DNA of 64,000 nucleotides, taken from the NCBI GenBank assembly GCA_022565395.1, contig JAIUMV010000012.1:61543-125542 (forward strand). The letters are read 5' to 3'. The position numbers and the translations under genes were made by a program. Shown piece after piece: positions 34,960 to 44,970 of the stretch; positions within the stretch are counted from its first letter, which is position 1; each line of letters starts with the position of its first letter. The DNA is from Marinobacter sp. (lineage in GTDB: Bacteria; Pseudomonadota; Gammaproteobacteria; Pseudomonadales; Oleiphilaceae). Below the pieces are notes generated by a model. It did no database searches and was not told where the DNA came from. It saw only the letters and a program-made list of their open reading frames with translations.

Positions 34960-35688
34960 TCACTCCTTCCGGTCCGGCCTGGCCGTTGCCGGTTCTTCAA
35001 ATACTTTGCCCGCCCGCAGTGTTTTCAGGGCTGTTGAGCGGAACTCGCGTCGATACAAGACAAATACCACCAGCGTAGACACCAGCATGAACAACACGGG
35101 GTGGATGAACCAGGTCACCACCGCCATGGCGTAATAGAAAGACCGCAACCCCAGGTTAAAGGCATCACCTGCCAGGTTGGTCACCGTGGCCGCACTGCGG
35201 GCGAAAGCTTCCCGCCCGGCGGGGCTGATTTTGGTATCGTCCGGCAAGGGGGCACCACCGATCATCACCGCCACGAAATTATACATGCGCATGGACCAGG
35301 TAAACTTGAAGAAGGCGTAGACAAACACCAGTAGCAACACCAGCAGCCGGAGTTCCCACAGCAGGCGGTTGGTTTCGGTGGCAAAGGGTAAAGTACTGAA
35401 TACGTCCATCACCTCCTGGGTATAGCCCAGGGCTGTCAGGATACCCGCCAGTATCAGCAGGCAGCTGGACGCAAAGAAGGCACCATTGCGCTCCAGATTG
35501 CCAACCACCGATGCATCGGAAATGCGATTCTCACGGCGCAGCATGGTGCGCATCCAGTCTTCGCGATACAGATCAAGCGTGTTAGACAGGCATGGCCGGT
35601 CACCAGCACGACGGCTGGAATACTGGGTATAGCCAATCCAGCACACCAGAAACCAGACCAGCGCAATCAGGTCGATAGCCGGGACCAT
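34960..35688 (-). CDS. DUF599 family membrane protein
   Basis: A 242-residue inner-membrane protein with about four helices. RREDWM-type signature (LYREDWMRTMLRRENRI, about 40-56) and LLVFVYAFFKFTWSMRMYN are typical of DUF599. Function unknown. First gene of the unit leading to the two thioesterases. Confidence 0.82.
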   Translation of the reverse strand: MVPAIDLIALVWFLVCWIGYTQYSSRRAGDRPCLSNTLDLYREDWMRTMLRRENRISDASVVGNLERNGAFFASSCLLILAGILTALGYTQEVMDVFSTLPFATETNRLLWELRLLVLLLVFVYAFFKFTWSMRMYNFVAVMIGGAPLPDDTKISPAGREAFARSAATVTNLAGDAFNLGLRSFYYAMAVVTWFIHPVLFMLVSTLVVFVLYRREFRSTALKTLRAGKVFEEPATARPDRKE

Positions 35689-35816
35689 GTATGTTTCCTG
35701 TTACAGGGCATTTCGGGGGCCGCATAATAGCGGAACGCTGCCGGTACCTGCCAGCGCTGTGTGAATCTCAGTGTAGCAGCCGAGGTTCAGCCTGGGGCGA
35801 GCCGGGCAACCTCAGC

Positions 35817-36746
35817 TCAAGCCCCGAATTGCCGGAGGACATAGTCAGCCGTGGCCTCGGGGTGCTGCAGCATAAAGCAATGCCCGCCGGTGGTCTGCTC
35901 AGCGCTGAAGCTCGGATTGAGCTTGCCCAGCCGGGCAACGGATTTGCCGACAAAAGGATAGGTGCGATCACCATACAGGATGGCAGTAGGGGTACCGACC
36001 CGTTTCAGTGACCGCCATAGCCCCCGCGGAAAAGAACCAAACAGCTCCGCCTCCCGGGTCGGTTTGCATACCAGCCCCAGGCCGCCTTCAGGCAAAGGCT
36101 CAAGGCCGTGATGGATGTAGCTCCACAGGCAGCGGTCATCCCAGCCCTTGAAAATACCCCGCTGGTGAAAGTAGTCAAAGGCCTGGGCGGCATCGTCCCA
36201 ATGGGCACGCCGGCGTCGGGCGCGGCTGGCCATATCATTCTTGTGCCAGAGGCCAACGGTGTCAGACAGAGCCATCACGCCGATCATGGGCGGGGTGAAT
36301 ATCACTGGGTCCAGTAGCAACGACTGGCGGAACAGGTCCGGGTGCTGAGCCATCATCAGGCTTGTCATCACACCGCCGAAGCTATGGCCCAGGCCAAAAC
36401 GAGGCACCGGCTGGCCATTCCCATCCCGGTACTCGTCCATAAAGCCCGTCAGCACTTCGTGACAAAAGGCCGCCGTGGCATTCCAGCCCCGGAAGTGTCC
36501 GCCTACGTCACTGGCGCCATGCCCCTGCACATCACTGAGAAACAGATCAAAATGCGGCAGCAATGGGGCCAGCATATGCTCATACACCAGCCCGGAATAA
36601 CCGTTGCCGTGAATAAAGTGCAACAGCGGTTTGCCGCTGGGGCGGCTGCGCAACCCCCGCAATGTAAACCCGGCTGATACCTCATAGGCCCAGGGTTCCA
36701 GGTGCCCGGCAAGCGGGCTGGGCTGAGCGAAATCTGTTACTGGCAT
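35817..36746 (-). CDS. Alpha/beta hydrolase
   Basis: A 309-residue alpha/beta hydrolase. HGNGYSG is the oxyanion region, GLGHSFGGVM holds the nucleophile serine (GxSxG), and GGHCFMLQHP near the C-terminus supplies the histidine. The frame opens at 36851, but ATG 36746 has GGAG upstream and gives a normal N-terminus. Substrate unknown; likely an esterase or lipase. Confidence 0.82.
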   Translation of the reverse strand: MPVTDFAQPSPLAGHLEPWAYEVSAGFTLRGLRSRPSGKPLLHFIHGNGYSGLVYEHMLAPLLPHFDLFLSDVQGHGASDVGGHFRGWNATAAFCHEVLTGFMDEYRDGNGQPVPRFGLGHSFGGVMTSLMMAQHPDLFRQSLLLDPVIFTPPMIGVMALSDTVGLWHKNDMASRARRRRAHWDDAAQAFDYFHQRGIFKGWDDRCLWSYIHHGLEPLPEGGLGLVCKPTREAELFGSFPRGLWRSLKRVGTPTAILYGDRTYPFVGKSVARLGKLNPSFSAEQTTGGHCFMLQHPEATADYVLRQFGA

Positions 36747-36976
36747 CAAAGGGCGATCTCCAAAGCTGACGGCTACCAGCGGGTAATCCTGCAATAACCA
36801 CCGTCCGCAAACAAGTTGCTTTGCTAACCATCCAGACCGGTTGTTAAGCACTTTGCTAGAGCCCCTTTTGTTTGCCTATTGGCTGAAAATGCCAAATTAG
36901 TTGGCCTATCCTGCATTGACTTTTAGAGCAATAACTCTAAAAATCACACCATCTACACAACAAAAGTGAAACAGCC

Positions 36977-37525
36977 ATGATAGCCAGAGTCATCAAGCCT
37001 GTGTCGCTGCAGGCCCGGCGCCTCTACGTTGAGGTCATGTTCCAGGTTATGGGGCGCGCCCTGCAGGGCATCAGCGAAGTGGACGAGAAAATACGCGAAG
37101 AGACCCGCGTACTGCCCAAGGGCTTCCTGTTTGAAATGATGGTCATGCCCGCCGGGCCTAATCTGATCGTTGAGCATCAGGGTGAAGGCAGATTACGCTT
37201 CCTCGGCAGCAGTGCGCCCCGCAAGGTAGATCTGTCTATTCAGTTCAAGCACATTGCTCACGCATTTCTGGTGCTGTCTTTCCAGGAAAAAACCGCGACC
37301 TCCTTCGCCAACGACCGTATGGTGGTTGACGGCGACCTGGGCACTGCCATTCGCATGACCCGGGTGCTCAATCGCCTGGAAGCCTTCATTCTGCCCAAGC
37401 TGGTGGCCTCACGTGCGGTTAAGGAATACCCCGCCGACCTGGGCCTGCCAGAAAAACTGATCAGCGCCGCCAAAATCTACCTCAAGGTTGCCACCACCTT
37501 CATTGAGACAGCGAGAGCATCATGA
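36977..37525 (+). CDS. SCP2-like protein coupled to alcohol dehydrogenase
   Basis: A 182-residue soluble protein with no signal peptide. The middle (RMVVDGDLGTAIRMTRVLNR) recalls the sterol-carrier-protein-2 lipid-binding fold, but I am not certain. Its stop overlaps the start of the iron alcohol dehydrogenase by four bases, so it is translationally coupled to it, which suggests handling of long-chain alcohol or aldehyde. Alternative: an uncharacterised subunit. Confidence 0.65.
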   Translation: MIARVIKPVSLQARRLYVEVMFQVMGRALQGISEVDEKIREETRVLPKGFLFEMMVMPAGPNLIVEHQGEGRLRFLGSSAPRKVDLSIQFKHIAHAFLVLSFQEKTATSFANDRMVVDGDLGTAIRMTRVLNRLEAFILPKLVASRAVKEYPADLGLPEKLISAAKIYLKVATTFIETARAS

Positions 37526-38709
37526 GCACCAATTTCTACGAATTTTTCTGCCCCGTTAAAGTGATTGCCGGCCAGGCCGCGCTGGAACACATTCCTTACG
37601 AGCTGAGCGGCATGGCAGCCAAGCGCCCCATGATCATCACCGACAAGGGCGTGCGCGCCGCCGGTCTGCTGGAGCCGGTCATCAGCGCCTGTGAAGAAAG
37701 CGGCCTGGACATTGTGTCCATCTATGATGACGTACCACCAGACTCCTCCACCCAGGTGGTCAAGGCCATCGCCAAGGTCTACCGGGACGAGAAATGCGAC
37801 TCCATTATCGCCATTGGTGGTGGCTCCGCCATTGATACCGCCAAAGCCGTCAACATTCTGGTATCTGAAGGCGGCGATGACATCAGCAAATATGCCGGTG
37901 CTGGCGTACTGAAACGCCCTCTGAAGCCGTTCTTTGTGGTGCCCACCACGGCGGGCACGGGCTCGGAAGTGACCTCCGTGGCGGTCATCGCGGATACAGA
38001 ACGCTCTGTCAAACTGGCCTATACCTCGTCTTACCTGCTACCCAACGCGGCCATCATTGACCCGCGTATGACGCTGACATTGCCACCGCACATTACCGCC
38101 ATGACCGGTATGGACGCCATGACTCACGCCACTGAGGCCTTCACCTGCATGGCGAAGAACCCGCTCAGCGATGCCTATGCCTCTGCCGCGGTGAAGAAGA
38201 TCAGCAACAACCTGCTGAAAGTGATGGAAAACCCGAAAGACGCCCAGGGTCGCCTTGAACTTGCCCAGGCTTCAACCATGGCGGGCATTGCCTTCTCCAA
38301 CTCCATGGTAGGCCTGGTGCACTCTCTGGGCCATGCCACCGGCGCCATCTGCCACCTGCCCCACGGCCTGTGCATGAGTCTTTACCTGCCGTATGTGCTG
38401 GAGTACAACCTGGAAAGCATCCGCCAGCCGCTCGGGGAACTGCTGCTGTATCTGGAAGGCCCTGACGCCTATGCCGCAACCCCGGTTGACCGTCGTGCCG
38501 AAGCCGCTATCTCTGCCATCCGCAAGATGCGTGATGCCCTGTACAAAAAGTGCCAGCTGCCCCGCACACTGAAAGAAACTGGCAAGGTCACTGAAGACCA
38601 GCTGGACCGCATCGCCGCAACCGCACTGGATGACGGCTCCATTATGTTCAACCCGAAAGAAGTCTCCCTGGAAGACGCCAAGGCCGTCCTGCGTCGCGCC
38701 TGGGCCTGA
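37522..38709 (+). CDS. Iron-containing alcohol dehydrogenase
   Basis: A 395-residue group III dehydrogenase that oxidises primary alcohols with NAD. GGGSAIDTAKAVNIL (about 95-109) is the nucleotide-binding signature, TTAGTGSEVTSVAVI follows, and metal ligands lie in DAMTHATEAF and in LGHATGAICHLPHGL. In an alkB-bearing genome it is a good candidate for the 1-alkanol step. It is second in an operon with the SCP2-like gene and is followed by a strong terminator. Confidence 0.92.
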   Translation: MSTNFYEFFCPVKVIAGQAALEHIPYELSGMAAKRPMIITDKGVRAAGLLEPVISACEESGLDIVSIYDDVPPDSSTQVVKAIAKVYRDEKCDSIIAIGGGSAIDTAKAVNILVSEGGDDISKYAGAGVLKRPLKPFFVVPTTAGTGSEVTSVAVIADTERSVKLAYTSSYLLPNAAIIDPRMTLTLPPHITAMTGMDAMTHATEAFTCMAKNPLSDAYASAAVKKISNNLLKVMENPKDAQGRLELAQASTMAGIAFSNSMVGLVHSLGHATGAICHLPHGLCMSLYLPYVLEYNLESIRQPLGELLLYLEGPDAYAATPVDRRAEAAISAIRKMRDALYKKCQLPRTLKETGKVTEDQLDRIAATALDDGSIMFNPKEVSLEDAKAVLRRAWA

Positions 38710-38757
38710 CACACCGGGTAGCAGCTCCGATGCGTGCGTCGGAGCCAAAGCGTGCCA

Positions 38758-38787
38758 CAACTGGCCGGGCTTTTGCCCGGCCAGTTG
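38758..38787 (+). terminator. Terminator after the alcohol dehydrogenase
   Basis: A 13-base perfect stem CAACTGGCCGGGC/GCCCGGCCAGTTG with a TTTT loop, followed by CATTTTGC. A second smaller hairpin (GCTCCGA/TCGGAGC) precedes it at about 38725-38745. Confidence 0.8.
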
Positions 38788-38901
38788 CATTTTGCAACAC
38801 AGTCATGGTTGCAACATCCCCATTCCAGAACGAGAATATCTTTTATTAACGCATGGAAGCCGTCGTCGTATCCTGTTTCAACCAATGCGAACACATCGCA
38901 A

Positions 38902-39678
38902 ATGACAACAAAGCCCATGCGATTAGCTCAGACTTTACTTGCCGCTTCTCTTGCGTTCGCTCTGGCGCCTCCCCTTGCCCATGCCCGCTCACCAGAAGTG
39001 CCTGAGATTCTGCATCTCAATGTGTCACCCCAAGGCTACCCGCCCTACACCATTGTTCAAAAAGGCGAACCCATCCGCGGTATCGTCTGGGATGTGGTCA
39101 GCGTGATTGGTGAGCGGCTCGGGTTCAGCGTAGAGGCGCATCAAATACCGCGCAAACGCGTGGATAGCATGATTATGGCGGGCACACTGGATGCCACCCC
39201 CCGTGCCCGGGAATGGTCAGATGACCCTGACAATTTCCTGTTTACCAAGCCCATTGTTGCCGTCCGGGAAGTGTTTTTCAGTCTGGCGGACAACCCGTTT
39301 CACTACGAAACGCCGGCAGATCTGAAGGGTTACACCGTGGTGGGCCATCTGGGGTACCGCTACCCCCATATCGAGGCCATGTTCGCCTCGGGCGAGGCCA
39401 CCCGCATCAATGTGTCGCGGGATATTGACCTGTTCACCTTCCTGCTGAACGGCAATTTTAATGATGTGGCGGTGGCTGACCGCACGGTGGGGCAATGGAT
39501 CATTCGTGAGAATGGCTGGCAGGGGCAGTTTAACTACTCCCATGCCAGCATCAGCGATATTGGTCTGCGTCTCATGGTGAGACCAGATTATGCCGAGTTT
39601 GTGGCAGCCTTTGACCGGGAACTGGAAGCGCTCATCAACAACGGCAAGATGGAACAGATTCTCGACCGTTATCGTTAA
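38902..39678 (+). CDS. Periplasmic solute-binding protein (family 3-like)
   Basis: A 258-residue protein with a signal peptide (through AHA near residue 30) and a bilobed binding fold: VSPQGYPPYTIVQKG, GIVWDVVSVIGERLGF, and DLKGYTVVGHLGYRYP. No transporter permease or ATPase is adjacent, so it may serve a remote transporter or act as a sensor-like orphan. The start could be ATG 38902 or 38917; the frame opening at 38734 crosses the upstream terminator and is rejected. Confidence 0.8.
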   Translation: MTTKPMRLAQTLLAASLAFALAPPLAHARSPEVPEILHLNVSPQGYPPYTIVQKGEPIRGIVWDVVSVIGERLGFSVEAHQIPRKRVDSMIMAGTLDATPRAREWSDDPDNFLFTKPIVAVREVFFSLADNPFHYETPADLKGYTVVGHLGYRYPHIEAMFASGEATRINVSRDIDLFTFLLNGNFNDVAVADRTVGQWIIRENGWQGQFNYSHASISDIGLRLMVRPDYAEFVAAFDRELEALINNGKMEQILDRYR

Positions 39679-39717
39679 GCCACCTCAGAAAATCACCGGC
39701 CATGCGGCTGCGGCGGC

Positions 39718-42207
39718 TCACTCCAGCCGCCGCAGCAATACCATCGGTGATACCGTCAGTACCGGCCTGAGCTGCCAACGGCCGAACAACGCCAGCAACA
39801 AAGCACTGATGAAGGGGAACGGCAGCACCACCTGCCAGTGCCAGCGGAAGTCACCATCAAACATACGCTGCTGCAAAGCCCACAGCGCCATCTCCGCACC
39901 AATCACCGCCAGCAAACCAGCGAGAAAGCCCAGCAAGGCAAACTCCAGCATGGTACTGCGCACCAATAGCCGTTGCCTGCCACCCAGCGTCCTCAGTAAG
40001 GCGCCCTCCCGCTGACGATCCTGCAGGGTGGCACTGACCACCGCCGCCATAACGACCAATGCCGCTGCCAGTATGAGGGCCAATATGGCCTCTATGGCTT
40101 GCGTGACCTGCGCTACGATCTGCTGGATGCGCTCAATGATATGGTCCACTTCCAGCACGGAAACCGTCGGGAAGCGCCGGGTAAAATCGTTGATAGCAGC
40201 CTTCTGGTCCGCCTCCAGATAGAAGCTGGTGATCCAGGTGGACGGCATGCGGGCCAGTGCGCTGTCGGGCGGAAACGCCATGTAGAAATTGGGCTTCATG
40301 CTGTCCCATTGCACGGTACGTATACTGGTCACCGGCTCACTGATGACCTCAGCGCCGATGGTGAAACCCAGCTCATCACCCAACCCGATAGCCAGTTGAC
40401 TCGCCAGCTCCGACTCCACAGACACACCTTCTCGCTGCCCAGGGGCAAACCATTCGCCCGCCGTCAGGCGGTTGTCCGCAGGTAGGCTCGCCATCCAGGT
40501 GAGGTTCAGTTCGCGGTTCAGGGCGTTAACGTCTTCATCCTTGGTGACCGCCTGACGCACGGGGACGCCATTGATGTGGGTCAGACGGCCCCGCACCATG
40601 GGGTAGATGGCTTCCTGGGACAGCCCGCGTGCAGTGAGGAATGAGGCCACCTCATCCACATCATCCGGAGCAATATTGATCAGAAAATGATTGGGCGCAT
40701 CGTCCGGCAACTGGGCCTGCCAGTCTTCCAGCAATGAGGAGCGCACCAGTATCAGGGTGGCTGCCAGCATCAGGGTCATGGCAAAGACAGCGATCTGCGC
40801 CAGACTGGAGCGGCGGTGCCGGTACAAAGCCACCAGCGCCAGCCGCCAGCTGCTGCCACCACCCCCGCCCAGCTTGCGCAGGGTCAACACCAGCAACCAG
40901 CCCACCACGCCCATTACCAGCATCAGGGCTGCGACACCGCCCAGCAGCGCAACCACCAGCCCGGGCTCGCCGGTGTACCACCACACCAGACCGAAAATGG
41001 CTGCTACCGCCAGCAACAGATCCAGCCAGGCATACTGCCCGCCTTCACCGGGCTGACTGCGTAACACTCGCATCGCTGGCACCTTGCGCAGCCGGTAAAC
41101 CGGCGGCCAGGCAAAAGCAAAAAGGGCTACCAGTGCCGTCATTAACGCCGGCCCCAAGGCTGTCCAGTCGAGCCGGAAGCCCAGCGGCTGATCCAGCATC
41201 TGCGCCAACACGGCGGCCAACCCCCAATAGGCTGGCAACGCCAACAACAAACCGCCGAGCGCACCCGCCAGACCCCACACCAGCAACCGCACAAAATAGA
41301 GCCGGCCAATACCCCGCCCTGTCAGGCCCAGGGTCTTTAACAGCGCCACCACATCCCGTTGCCCCAACGCATACTGGCGGCTGGCAACCGCTACTGCCAC
41401 GGCCGCCAACAGCACGGCAAGGCTACCCCCCAGCAACAGAAAGCCTTCGGCTTTTTCCAGCGACCCGGCCAGAGCCTCGGCATCACGAATACTGCGCCAG
41501 CGATGGCTCGCTGCCAGCTGGGGTTCCAGCCAGTTCTGGTAGGCGTCCAGGGTCTGCTCTTCACCGGCAAACAAGGCGGTAAAGCTGACCCGGCTGCCAT
41601 CCTGAATCACACCCGTAGCGGCGACATCATCAGCATGCATCATGACCCGGGGCGACAGGGCGGCCAGATTGAAACCGCCATCAGGTTCCCGCAGCAACAA
41701 GCCGGTAACCTGCAAGGACAGGTTGCCCACCTCCACCGTGTCGCCTGGCTCGATCTCCAGCAGCCGCAGCAGGCGTGGGTTAACCCACAACTCCCCTTGC
41801 CCCGGCCCTTGCTGGCGAATCTCACGGAGCGCATCCGGGGAGGCCTGCCATTCAATGTCCCCCCGCAACGGATAGTCAGAGGACACCGCCTTTACCGCCA
41901 CCAACTGGAAGCCTTGGTCACCAAATACCATGGTGGAAAACTCCACCATACGGCCGGTAGCCAGGCCGCGCTCCCGGGCTTCTGCAAGCCAGGTATCCGG
42001 AATGGGCTGCCCGGTACCCGCCGTCAGTTGACGGTCTGCCGCCAGAAAAGTGCTGGCAGAGGTCATCATGGTGCGCTGCAGGTGGCTGGCAAATAAGGCA
42101 ATGGTAGCCACGGTGGCGACAGCAATCACCAGCGCTGCCAGCACCACCCGCACATCACGCTCGCGCCAGTCGCGCTGAACGGAGGCCAGTTTGCGGGTTG
42201 CTGTCAT
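39718..42207 (-). CDS. ybbP: ABC transporter permease, YbbP/FtsX-like
   Basis: An 829-residue permease with two FtsX-type domains: N-terminal helix, large periplasmic region, three-helix bundle near residue 270-370, central helices near 440-490, and a C-terminal bundle after residue 690. It pairs with YbbA; such systems are linked to export or membrane-lipid processes and lie next to tesA. Its start overlaps the ybbA stop by four bases. Confidence 0.85.
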   Translation of the reverse strand: MTATRKLASVQRDWRERDVRVVLAALVIAVATVATIALFASHLQRTMMTSASTFLAADRQLTAGTGQPIPDTWLAEARERGLATGRMVEFSTMVFGDQGFQLVAVKAVSSDYPLRGDIEWQASPDALREIRQQGPGQGELWVNPRLLRLLEIEPGDTVEVGNLSLQVTGLLLREPDGGFNLAALSPRVMMHADDVAATGVIQDGSRVSFTALFAGEEQTLDAYQNWLEPQLAASHRWRSIRDAEALAGSLEKAEGFLLLGGSLAVLLAAVAVAVASRQYALGQRDVVALLKTLGLTGRGIGRLYFVRLLVWGLAGALGGLLLALPAYWGLAAVLAQMLDQPLGFRLDWTALGPALMTALVALFAFAWPPVYRLRKVPAMRVLRSQPGEGGQYAWLDLLLAVAAIFGLVWWYTGEPGLVVALLGGVAALMLVMGVVGWLLVLTLRKLGGGGGSSWRLALVALYRHRRSSLAQIAVFAMTLMLAATLILVRSSLLEDWQAQLPDDAPNHFLINIAPDDVDEVASFLTARGLSQEAIYPMVRGRLTHINGVPVRQAVTKDEDVNALNRELNLTWMASLPADNRLTAGEWFAPGQREGVSVESELASQLAIGLGDELGFTIGAEVISEPVTSIRTVQWDSMKPNFYMAFPPDSALARMPSTWITSFYLEADQKAAINDFTRRFPTVSVLEVDHIIERIQQIVAQVTQAIEAILALILAAALVVMAAVVSATLQDRQREGALLRTLGGRQRLLVRSTMLEFALLGFLAGLLAVIGAEMALWALQQRMFDGDFRWHWQVVLPFPFISALLLALFGRWQLRPVLTVSPMVLLRRLE

Positions 42208-42908
42208 GAGCGGGCCACCTCTTGCAAGGCACCACCATCAATGGCGAACTGGCGGTCACAACGGTCCGCAAGCTGTTGGTCATGGGTCACCATTACCAGT
42301 GTGGTGCCCTGTTCCCTGTTGAGCGCCATCATCAGGTCAGAGATCGCCTGGCCGGTGTGGTTGTCGAGATTGCCGGTAGGCTCATCAGCAAACAGGATCA
42401 CCGGATGAGAAGCAAAAGCGCGGGCAATGGCCACACGCTGTTGCTCACCGCCGGAGAGCTGCCGTGGCGTATGGCCGGTGCGATCCCCCAGCCCGACACG
42501 CTCCAGCAGCTCACGGGCGCTGGCCTCGGGGTTCTCATGTCCTGCCAGTTCCAGAGGAAGCATGACGTTTTCCAGGGCGGTCATGGCAGGTAGCAGCTGG
42601 AACGACTGAAATACAAAACCCACCCGCTGAGCACGCAGCTGTGCCCGCTGATCTTCACTGAGGGCGCTGATTTCGGCGCCGTCCAGATGGACTTTACCCT
42701 GGCTGGGTACATCCAGCCCCGCCAGCAGGCCCAACAGGGTGGTTTTACCGGAACCGGAGCGACCCACAATAGCTGCGGATTCACCACGCTTGATTTCAAG
42801 ACTGACCCCTTGCAGGATGGTGAGCGTATCGTTGGCAAGATCCACCCAATGGCTGAGATCGCTGACCTTGAGGATAGTGTCCTGGCTACGGGTGGGATTA
42901 TCAGTCAC
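42204..42908 (-). CDS. ybbA: ABC transporter ATPase, YbbA-like
   Basis: A 234-residue ATPase of the LolD/MacB/YbbA type: Walker [10 protein letters not shown], signature [15 protein letters not shown], Walker [14 protein letters not shown], and switch MVTHDQQLA. Transcribed with ybbP and divergently from tesA, the conserved proteobacterial arrangement. Confidence 0.9.
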   Translation of the reverse strand: MTDNPTRSQDTILKVSDLSHWVDLANDTLTILQGVSLEIKRGESAAIVGRSGSGKTTLLGLLAGLDVPSQGKVHLDGAEISALSEDQRAQLRAQRVGFVFQSFQLLPAMTALENVMLPLELAGHENPEASARELLERVGLGDRTGHTPRQLSGGEQQRVAIARAFASHPVILFADEPTGNLDNHTGQAISDLMMALNREQGTTLVMVTHDQQLADRCDRQFAIDGGALQEVARS

Positions 42909-42943
42909 AGTGATTAAAGCTCCATGTTCAGGTTCGGAGAGTT

Positions 42944-43597
42944 ATGGATACGGTATTCTCTATACTCAGATCAACCCTTTTCCTTTTTTTAATGGTGTCT
43001 GGCGCCCCTGCGCTGGCGGCCAAACCGACCCTGTTGATCCTGGGTGACAGTCTCAGTGCCGCCTATGGCGTGGAAACGGAGCGCGCCTGGGTCAGCCTGC
43101 TGGAGCGACGCCTGTTGGACAAGGGCTATCAACACTGGCAGGTGGCCAACGCCAGCATCAGTGGCGAGACCACCGATGGTGGACTGCGACGGCTGCCAGG
43201 ACTGCTGGAGCGCCACCAGCCTGCTGTGGTGGTGATTGAACTGGGCGGCAACGACGGCCTGCGGGGCTTCCCCCCCCAGGTGATCCAGCAGAACCTGGCG
43301 GCAATGGTCAACCTGACACAGGAAGCTGGCGCCAAAGTCCTGCTGGTGGGTATCCAGATACCACCCAACTACGGCCCCCGATACATGGCCGCATTCGCGG
43401 AAACCTTTCAGGTGGTGGCCCGTGAATACGAGGCACCGCTGGTGCCATTCTTTCTGGAGGGCATCTACGACCAGCCCGGCATGATGCAGTCGGACGGCAT
43501 TCACCCCACCACTGCCGCACAACCGCTGATGCTGGATAATGTCTGGCCTGCGCTGGAGTCCTTACTGCAGGAGGTAAAAATCGCCCAGTACCCCTGA
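42944..43597 (+). CDS. tesA: Arylesterase/lysophospholipase/thioesterase TesA
   Basis: A 217-residue periplasmic SGNH hydrolase. A signal peptide ends near ALA (residue 23). Block I GDSLSAAYG holds the nucleophile serine; block III IELGGNDGLRG and block V SDGIHPTT (Asp, His) complete the active site. E. coli TesA is a multifunctional esterase. ATG 42944 follows GGAGAGTT. Only 35 bases separate it from the divergent ybbA. Confidence 0.93.
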   Translation: MDTVFSILRSTLFLFLMVSGAPALAAKPTLLILGDSLSAAYGVETERAWVSLLERRLLDKGYQHWQVANASISGETTDGGLRRLPGLLERHQPAVVVIELGGNDGLRGFPPQVIQQNLAAMVNLTQEAGAKVLLVGIQIPPNYGPRYMAAFAETFQVVAREYEAPLVPFFLEGIYDQPGMMQSDGIHPTTAAQPLMLDNVWPALESLLQEVKIAQYP

Positions 43598-43607
43598 GCC
43601 CTGTGAC

Positions 43608-44627
43608 TCAGACCCCCAGCGCCCGGAAGAACGCCACCGCCCGCCGTTCTGACCAGTAGTAGCCATCCCTGTTGCGCTCCACAAAGCCCACATGACCCCC
43701 AAAACGTGGCGCCTCCAGGGAGACATGAGAGCCCAGCACGGCATGCTCCGTGGGATAGCAGGCCAGAGACAGGAAGGGGTCGTCAATGGCATTGACCACC
43801 AGCGCGGGCACCCGAATGGCGTTCATGAACCCCAGGCTGGAACAGGCCGCCCAGTACTCATCCGCGTCCCGAAAACCGTGCAGGGGCGCGGTGTAGCGGT
43901 CATCGAACTGGCGGAAATTGCGAATGTCATCAAAGCCGTCAACGGAGATCAGCGCTGGATAGCGCTGCGCCTTGATGCTCATTTTCTCACGCAGGTCTTT
44001 CAGGAAACGGCGCATGTAAATGCCGCGGCTGGGCTTGGCCAGCGTCTCGGCACTGCCCGCGAGGTCACAGGGCACGGAGAAGGTCACTGCGCCTGCGATA
44101 CGGCTGTCCACCCGCTCGCCCTGCTGGCCAAGATAGACCAGCGTCAGGTTGCCCCCCATGCTAAATCCACTGAGCACCAGCGCCCGATAAGATGCCTGCA
44201 GAGCGTGGCTGACCACAGAGGCGAGATCGTCCGTCGCACCGCTGTGATAGAAGCGGGGCTGCCGGTTCATCACCCCACCACAGGATCGGAAATTCCAGGC
44301 CAGCACATCATAACCCTCAGCCATCAATGCCCGGGTCATACCCAGTATGTAGGGCCGCCGGCTGTGCCCTTCCAAACCATGAGACAGAATGGCCAGACGG
44401 TCACTGCCCTGGCGATACCAGTCCAGGTGCAACTCGTCGTCATCAGGTGTCTGAATCACTTCCCGCTCAGGCTCCGGCGCATCAATGCGGCGAAACAGGC
44501 TGGGCCAGACCGATTGCACATGACCATTGCGTAACCAGCGTGGCGGCTGATAACGGTTAAAGTGCAAATCGCCCGCATTCTCCAGCGGATGCGGTGCCGA
44601 CACAAACACATGATCACGGTAGTCCAA
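43608..44627 (-). CDS. YheT-family alpha/beta hydrolase
   Basis: A 339-residue hydrolase: RNGHVQSVWPSLFRR at the N-terminus, LSHGLEGHSRRPYILGM, and nucleophile in LSGFSMGGNLTLVYLG. The C-terminal HGGHVG-type segment is here RFGGHVGFVE. The open frame begins at 44669 with TTG, but an AGGAG lies seven or eight bases before a TTG at 44627 (LDYRDHVFVS), so this TTG is preferred. Physiological substrate is unknown. Confidence 0.84.
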   Translation of the reverse strand: MDYRDHVFVSAPHPLENAGDLHFNRYQPPRWLRNGHVQSVWPSLFRRIDAPEPEREVIQTPDDDELHLDWYRQGSDRLAILSHGLEGHSRRPYILGMTRALMAEGYDVLAWNFRSCGGVMNRQPRFYHSGATDDLASVVSHALQASYRALVLSGFSMGGNLTLVYLGQQGERVDSRIAGAVTFSVPCDLAGSAETLAKPSRGIYMRRFLKDLREKMSIKAQRYPALISVDGFDDIRNFRQFDDRYTAPLHGFRDADEYWAACSSLGFMNAIRVPALVVNAIDDPFLSLACYPTEHAVLGSHVSLEAPRFGGHVGFVERNRDGYYWSERRAVAFFRALGV

Positions 44628-44674
44628 TCGGAGACTCCTGAAGTTTCGTATAAAAATCAACCACCTCAAAAGGG

Positions 44675-44703
44675 TTGACCAGCCTTTAAAAAGACCTTAA
44701 CAT
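44675..44703 (+). promoter_or_regulatory. Sigma70 promoter for tRNA-Asn
   Basis: TTGACC (44675-44680), a 17-base spacer, and TAACAT (44698-44703), with the tRNA beginning 20 bases after the -10 box. Confidence 0.75.
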
Positions 44704-44723
44704 GCGCGCCACATCGACGCTAT

Positions 44724-44799
44724 TCCCCGATAGCTCAGTTGGTAGAGCAACGGACTGTTAATCCGTTTGTCCCTGGTTCGAGCCCAGGTCGGGGAGCCA
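44724..44799 (+). tRNA. tRNA-Asn (GTT)
   Basis: A 76-base cloverleaf: acceptor TCCCCGA pairs with TCGGGGA, D-loop AGCTCAGTTGGTAGAG, anticodon loop CTGTTAA with GTT at 44757-44759, T-arm GGTTCGAGCC, discriminator G and encoded CCA. Confidence 0.97.
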
Positions 44800-44807
44800 A
44801 ATTTTGA

Positions 44808-44835
44808 AAAGCCGCTGCCTGTCAGCGGCTTTATG
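44808..44835 (+). terminator. Terminator of tRNA-Asn
   Basis: Stem AAGCCGCTG/CAGCGGCTT with a short loop, followed by TATG; only a short T-run. Confidence 0.65.
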
Positions 44836-44970
44836 CATTCCACACCTCAGTTTTTACGCCCTTCTGCCCGATTCTTGTGTAACAGTTTGTAGCGGCCCTC
44901 CTGACTTGCAACTAGACTTGCCATAAACGTCTCGGACGCTTCTCGCATCCGGGCAGGCAGAGAGGTGACG

